A stretch of 39,936 bases of DNA, from assembly GCA_030248135.1 (NCBI GenBank), contig JASANC010004765.1:1-39936 (forward strand), in the 5' to 3' direction. Made by a program: the position numbers and the translations under genes. Under the pieces are notes generated by a model. The model did no database searches, was not told the DNA's origin, and saw nothing but the letters and a program-made list of their open reading frames with translations. Positions 34,184 to 39,936 of this stretch are shown in pieces. Position 1 is the first letter of the stretch; each line of letters starts with the position of its first letter. Source of the stretch: Theristus sp. LFF4_11. Its lineage: Eukaryota; Nematoda; Chromadorea; Monhysterida; Xyalidae.

Positions 34184-36128
34184 CGTTGCGTGCTTTGTGT
34201 TCACTGCAGTCGGTCAACGGAGTGGCTGCGTTGAAAACCACACACCCTCTGCAAGGTCAGTTGGCCAAACGCCTGCGATCGTTGCTTCGCTGCATGCGCC
34301 TCAGAGTGCCTGATGCGGCATTCGGCATCGGCAGGGTGTGTGATCAATATGAAACGCAAAACCATTCGCGAGTTGTTGAATCTGACATGATCAGTCAAGA
34401 CATCTGCGCTGGAAAAGTTTAGCATGTTGTGCAAATGTCAACAGTTTTGAAATGCTTGGTTGAAAACTGTCAACAAAATGTGGACAAACGTAAAAGTAAG
34501 TGACCCAAAAAAATATTGACATTTGTTGATTGACATTGACATGCGTTTCAAAATGCGAATTTGTCAACAATTTGCAGCGCAATTCGAGCACACAGTTCTG
34601 TAGTTCAAGCAGTTTTCATCATTTTTTGAAATATCAAAACACGCTTTTACATGACAACAAGCAGTGTTTTATTCTAAACGGCTAAGGTCCTTTTGGAAAA
34701 GGTGATCCTTTGCTTTTGTATTCAAGGCTGAAAATCTCGTTAAAAATTCACTTTTTTTCAAACTGAAAACCAGCTACCGTAAATGCCTAGTAACGCAATG
34801 CGCCATTACAAATATAACATGGACATGATTGTCTGGCAGAAATCTGTTCAATTCTCACATTTCTTATTTGAAACCGCTTACATTGATGTAGCCTTTGGAA
34901 AACCAATTATTTTACACTTTGCCAACAATAAATGCAGTAACGTTAAGCAAAATGTCACGAAATTCACATGCCACGTTCAATGCTGCCATTATACAAGCAT
35001 GGAAATGATTGTTCACACAACAGATTGGCCGTTAAAGATGTGGTAAAAAAATAGGTCGCAAAATTGATTCCATAAAAAAAACGACGTCGACAAAGTTTCA
35101 GCTAGACAATTGCGTATTGCGCAAACACACGTTCGACTGATCCATGAAACAAACATACACTGTATCTACGTATTGTCATTCTGCGCGTGGCTGTGTGCCA
35201 AAAAGTTGCCAGTAACGGGGGAGAGCGGGCGGTCTACTCGTCGGTTTATGTTCCGGAAGTTGAAATGATTAAAAAAACGAGCACCGGAAACAATTACAAG
35301 ACAAAATAAAGTGTATAATTGTGTTTGCGTCACTAAGCTGCTAGCAAAACCAAAAAAAAAATACATAGCAACGTTCCATCCGGTTTGACATTTGAAGTTT
35401 TCAAGTGAAAAAAATCAGCCGATGATCATAATATGCAGTGGTTATTGATTATTCTCGGACTCTATAATCATCATTATGAAGCTTCAACTTATCAAAATAG
35501 AACATGTGCCATGGACTTGCGTAAACAAAACTTGATCGCGCCAGCTACACATTCTGTCTTCAAACGCTGTGAATGCACGTATGTATTCATGTTTTATAGC
35601 CTCCTAGTTAGCATGACGGCGTGTCTCACTTCATTAGTCGTGTCCAGCAATTGCGTGCCGTATCGATTTCGATCAATTAGTCACGGAATATGCGCGTTAT
35701 AATAAACGGCGCTGTCTCTCAGCGATTTTGCTGATTTCACAAAATGCGACTGATCACGTAAACAGCGGCTACGAAACTGGAGATCTCAGCAAAGTTGTAC
35801 ATGCTAGTAAAACACACTACGTAATCAACTGGCCGCAACACGCAACCAAAATCTATAGCTGCTGTCATTTTCGCACGGCAAAAAAAACTATGAAAATGGA
35901 AGTTTTTGTCAAAGTGATTTTCATTAACAGGTTCAATCAAATGGGCCACTCCCCGGGAAACGAATAATCACTGAAAACGAATGATACGGGCGAAAACCGG
36001 CAAAATGCCTGCGACAAAACATTGAAATAGCAGTAGAGGAGTGAAAAATCGAGACGGAGTTTTTACAATTTGTTAAACTTCGTTTGATTCATGGCTATGG
36101 TGATTTCTGCATAATAGCATGGTGCCAC
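34184..36128. other. Upstream region of NCKX and AT-rich spacer
   Basis: No coding exon is supported. The first few hundred bp should contain the NCKX promoter and 5'UTR, but I see no clear core-promoter motif. A fragment at about 35044-35066 (AAAAAAATAGGTCGCAAAATTG) resembles the right flank of family A MITEs. Confidence 0.4.
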
Positions 36129-36470
36129 ATGGTGCAAGCAAATCTCGTAGCAGCAATTATTGTTCTGACGATTGCACCGAAACGTACGTATGCCGTGCTG
36201 ACTTACTGAATTCCTTAGGAATTGAGTGATTGAGCGGTTGACGCCAAAGTATCGCGTGCTAGTAGTAACGGAAACTGTCTACTTATTTTCCCAGACAACG
36301 TTTCAGAAAATTGCTCGTTTTCCCTCAAAGCACTGATTTTCGAATTTTCAGTTTCTTTAGACGAATTTTTTGGAGATCTGAAATTGAAAATTACAGTATG
36401 TGCTTTTCCAATGAAACGTGAAGATCCAGTTTACCAAAAGGCACAAATGAAGCTCAAATTGTTGGAATGA
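36129..36470 (+). CDS. Weak candidate: small secreted protein, two exons
   Basis: ATG 36129 opens 18 codons with a signal-like hydrophobic run (MVQANLVAAIIVLTIAPK) ending in phase 1 at a GTACGT donor (36184). A TTTTCCCAG acceptor ends at 36294, and the next exon (36295-36470) continues in matching phase for 58 codons to TGA. It starts NVSENCSFSLK, with two N-glycosylation sites, and has a second Cys in ITVC. Total 76 aa. An alternative GTATGT donor lies inside exon 2. No family is recognised, and base use is AT-rich, unlike the certain genes in the window, so this may be chance. Confidence 0.22.
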
Positions 36471-38239
36471 AATTCAATGGCAAAATACAAAATGGCGATC
36501 AATGAAGAATGCCAGTTCCAATGTTGGTGTTAAAAATTCTCAATTCCCGACGGAACACTCACGGTCAAAAGCAGTGCGATGAAATATGACTGATACACGG
36601 TTTACATATTCTGACTTTGCGTTCTTATGCTACTGTTGGGATGGAACTGCGTACCAAATGAGCAGACTGCTTTGGAACAAGTTGCAATTGACTAGCTGAT
36701 TGGCCGCAAACAAGCGCACCGCATCTGACAAAGGCGCACACTGCATTCGGCCGCATACAAAGCAGCCGAACACTCCACACACAGGTTTTTTAACAGAAAA
36801 TCAGGCTGGTCAAAAGGTGGACAGACTTACAGCTCCGTGACTGAATCAGCCCGACACTTGAAGTCAAGAAGCACGAAAAACATATAAAGATCGTGCAAAG
36901 TACTTGAGCTGCAACGAACTCTCTCTCCCTCTTTCACAGCAGGTAAATTTTTAAAAGAATGCGGCTTTTCCATTTTGTGCTGATAAAAACGCTAAGCGAT
37001 CAGGGTGTTCGATTCGTCTGAGTGTATAAACGGCGCCAAAGAGCAACTGTAACTTCTCTCTGAGGGGAATGAGTAAGTGCGTGCATTCAAAGGACCCAAT
37101 CAACCGTGTCACAGCATTCATATCGCCACTTTGCTGAATGTGTTTGCTTGAAAACCGCGAACAAAGCAAATCGAAACGTTTAGCAAGCGAGCGGAAGTGC
37201 GAAACTGTGCATGAATCACTGAAAATACCACAAAACTTTGCTTGTGCCGAGCATGGCCAGCCGCTGCTGCTGAGCACGCACGGTACGATACGGTTGTCAG
37301 GTGCAAGGGCAATAAACAAACGGGCAACGCGTGTAAACAACGCATAACACCGCGTTAGCAACAGTTTTAATGCGGCACAGCCGTTCCACATTGTCATGCT
37401 AATCTTTCCAGCCGCGGTATCACACCTGTTTCTGATGTTTATGGTGCTCCTCATAATCTGTGACGCAACACAACCATCAAAAGTATCATAAACCGTGATG
37501 AATCACATGAACTATACATGGCAGCGGCCGATTAAATACAAAAATGAAACGAAAGTGTGCGTTTATTGCTATTGATGAATACTTCTGGCGTATACTTTTG
37601 TGATACATGAACTTTTTATCTGAGAGATCAAGACTGGAAGTGAAAATGACTGATTGTGATCGGATGACAATAGTAGAGTACAACAAAGCACATTGAGCAA
37701 CGACAAAGCAAGTGACACCACAGTTGCACTTTGAAAACAATCCATATTGCAACGTGAGTAGTCCGGTGCCTGTCACGTTGAACGGAACAAAAAAGCACAA
37801 CGTCACCGCAGATTTGTCACAAAAAAGACATGCACTGCGCTCTCAATGTGTGACGTGTGTGGAGAGAATTTTTGCATCGTGTTGTGAAACCTGTGATGAC
37901 TTGTCAGCATAACCTGGGCAGCACATTCGCTTTCGTGCACCTAGTATCTCATGAACTTGTCTTATACCGTAAATCGTACGAATGTGCAAAGCAAAAAAAG
38001 CAAACAGCCTTGTGGTGACTGCTGTATGGGCGGCAACCAAGAAGCTTACAAACGCATTAGCTGCAAGCGGCACCAGCATCATCATCAGCAACCGGACGGC
38101 ACGCAAACAAACCGGTCGCGGCCCAGACTTCATTCGGCTGCGATGGCGCCGCTCGTGTGTGCAAATAAGTGCCACAAGGCCGCTGTGTATTCTGATGAAG
38201 CAGCCGAGCGTCTGCAACGTTACCTTAGCAACGGCTTAC
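36471..38239. other. Stretch with no supported gene
   Basis: The 167-codon minus-strand frame 37454-36951 has no recognisable domain and no third-position bias. The part from about 38.0 to 38.3 kb is markedly richer in GC and CpG than its surroundings and may be a promoter or first-exon island. Confidence 0.35.
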
Positions 38240-38300
38240 CAGCGCTAGCGACAGCACGCTGCGGCCGCCTCGTGTTCTCCTTTGTGCCGTTGCTCTCCAT
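38240..38300 (-). CDS. Weak candidate: first coding exon of an unseen minus-strand gene
   Basis: Within the GC-rich island, minus-strand ATG at 38300 opens 20 codons (MESNGTKENTRRPQRAVASA) ending in phase 1 at a GTAAGC donor (38239). I could not find a following exon with matching phase, so this rests only on base composition, the ATG and the donor. Confidence 0.15.
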
Positions 38301-38847
38301 CGTGCACACGCGCTGCATTTCGGCTCACATAATGGGTACTTTTTTCACGCGTCTATAACTCAAATTCACAAGTTAGGTGCAGGCAAGAACAGTTGGGAGC
38401 ACGCAGGTGTGTGTGTCGCCAGCTTTTACACTTTAAGAGCGCCTGAAAAAGTAAACATGTACAAGCCATTAAGACTAGAGGATGATGCCTAATCAGAAAA
38501 GTAGCTGTGCCGCTTCAACAAACTCCAATTACCCATAAACTTGCTGCTATTAAAGCACAATGAGTGAAGGAAAAATGCGGAAAGTAATACATGTTAAAAG
38601 CAGTGGTTGTAATTTGGTGCATGAGCATAAATGTGAGGTTGCTAAACGAAAGTTTGCCGTAACTTCGTCACAATAATTCACTGATGGTTGCAAAACAACT
38701 GCCGAAGCCGAAGATGTTGTGAACTGAAGTGAAACTAAAAGAAAATCCTGAAGGAATAGATGATTCAATCTCTTTGCTGTTCGTCTCAACCGTCTCCAGA
38801 GTTTTATGTGATCATGCATTTTATTTTTCACTTACGGAATTGCCGAG

Positions 38848-38925
38848 TAAACATGGCAGGTTATTTCAGGGTGCAAGGAGCGCGCGAAATTTGAATGAAA
38901 GAAAAAAGACGTTCAGAAACCCATT
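38848..38925 (+). mobile_element. MITE-like element, family B, truncated copy 3
   Basis: 78 bp matching the left end of family B: TAAACATGGCAG, then GGGTGCAAGGAGCGCGCGAA, then TTTGAATGAAAGAAAAAA. It breaks off at CCCATTAAAG, where copies 1 and 2 continue for another 170 bp. Confidence 0.8.
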
Positions 38926-39936
38926 AAAGAAAATTTTTGTTGAACTTGTCAAAAATTGTGCCAAAAATACGGCATTAGAGAAAAATTTCGAATTAAGAAA
39001 ATCGGAATTTTTGTTTTTTCATTCAATTTAATTTTTTTTTGATTTTTGTTTAACAACCTTGGGGAGGGGCTGTTTTTTCTGGGGGGGGGGATCAGTTGTC
39101 CAAGTCTTTTAGACATCCGGTAATTTTTTGGGGGAGAGGTCAAATGTTGTTAAAAACCAAGTCATAACTAAAATTACTCCAAAAGCAGCCATTCGACGCT
39201 GAAATGTACTATGATAAGATAAAGTAGAAAAAAATTTGCAAAAAAAGTGCTCAGATTTAAAAATGCACATTTTTTTTACTGTTTTGAAGACAAATTTTTT
39301 TTCCAGTTTTCAAAAATTGTGCCAAAAATAAGGTTTTCAGAGCATATTCGAAAAAAAATTAAAAAATCGACATTTTTTTTAAATTTAACTTAAAGTTGGG
39401 AACAACGTATAATTGTGTAATTACATATTATATTGGCTAGAGAATCGGTGATGATCGGTGATCAGAGGGCAGTCTGGTCTTATGCTTGTGGTTTTTACCT
39501 TGCAGACGTTGCTAAACAAGCCTAAACCACCTAATCCTAAAGCCTAATTCAGACTAAACATAATCTTGACCTAATCCGGGGGTGCACGGGCAGCAAATTT
39601 TTCTGAGGGGGGTGCACTGGCAGAAAAATTTCGTGAGGGATCGCACGGGTAATACCAAATTTTTGCTTTAGAAATACACAGAAATTCTTGTTAAATACAG
39701 CATATTTTGTGCAAACAAGCTGCTTGTTTGGTCAGAAACAACAAAATCTATGCAGGGACAGACACAAACGTCAAGAAAAAATGCAAAAATTACGGTATTT
39801 TTGGAAAAAATTACGATGAGCTAGACCACCGTGTCAGATTGACCATCGTCAAACCAAAACCGTTTTGTTTTTCGGTGACAGGGAGCACTATAGCATAGTT
39901 TTGTCTGTGTGATGATCAAAGACAAAACTGACATAG
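38926..39936. repeat. Low-complexity and duplicated sequence at the window end
   Basis: CAAAAATTGTGCCAAAAATA occurs at 38950 and again at 39311, each followed by a similar degraded segment with TTCGAA and A/T runs, which suggests an old duplication of about 360 bp. A run of ten G is at 39081-39090. At about 39577-39655 a unit like GGGGTGCACGGGCAG followed by an A/T run is repeated two to three times. No coding exon is supported. Confidence 0.6.
39898..39933. repeat. Short hairpin at the window end
   Basis: AGTTTTGTCT and, 13 nt later, its reverse complement AGACAAAACT form a 10-bp stem. Function unknown; the element may continue past the window. Confidence 0.55.

Noticed and set aside
33780..34313. 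177-codon plus-strand Ser/Arg-rich frame (and several others in 33.5-34.3 kb)
   Set aside because: Shadow of NCKX exon 1, whose minus-strand frame encodes the conserved alpha-1 repeat.
36951..37454. 167-codon minus-strand open frame
   Set aside because: No recognisable domain, no third-position bias and no supporting splice or start context.

Overview
The window looks like nuclear DNA of a small-genome invertebrate, most likely a nematode. The evidence is a DUF1679/CHK-like kinase (a family best known from nematodes), a TWK-style two-pore potassium channel, many short introns (49-250 nt) with TTTCAG-type acceptors, and GC-rich exons set in AT-rich spacer. I cannot name the species. No prokaryotic, viral or CRISPR features were seen. 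The gene models below were built by hand from splice sites, reading phase and remembered family motifs. Every complete model keeps one open frame across all junctions.

Layout: 0.9-1.4 kb holds the last two exons of a glutaredoxin (+). 2.6-4.2 kb is a complete four-exon DUF1679/CHK-like kinase (+) with a polyadenylation signal 12 nt past the stop. From 4.2 to 13.9 kb I see no convincing gene apart from one small possible first exon at 9574. 13.9-17.9 kb is a K2P potassium channel (+) with a long, repeat-rich C-terminal tail. Converging on it from the other strand is sarcosine dehydrogenase (22.4-18.3 kb, -), with twelve exons, two apparent GC-AG introns and a MITE in one intron. 22.9-25.8 kb is a twelve-exon beta-glucuronidase (+). 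26.9-27.2 kb is a 100-codon open frame that reads like a neuropeptide precursor (+). 34.2-29.2 kb is a twelve-exon NCKX potassium-dependent Na/Ca exchanger (-). 34.2-39.9 kb is mostly AT-rich spacer with two weak candidate exons and repeats.

The genes do not form one pathway. They are a mix of redox (glutaredoxin), mitochondrial one-carbon metabolism (sarcosine dehydrogenase), lysosomal glycan breakdown (beta-glucuronidase), membrane excitability and calcium handling (K2P channel, NCKX) and possibly peptide signalling. The non-coding space carries at least three families of short inverted-repeat elements. Several sit inside introns, and one NCKX intron consists largely of two such insertions.

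Most interesting points: the candidate amidated neuropeptide precursor; two apparent GC-AG introns in one gene; phase-matched alternative first exons of the K2P channel about 4.4 kb apart; and the K2P tail with a P(EP)15 run and a RY..Y..EW motif of unclear origin.
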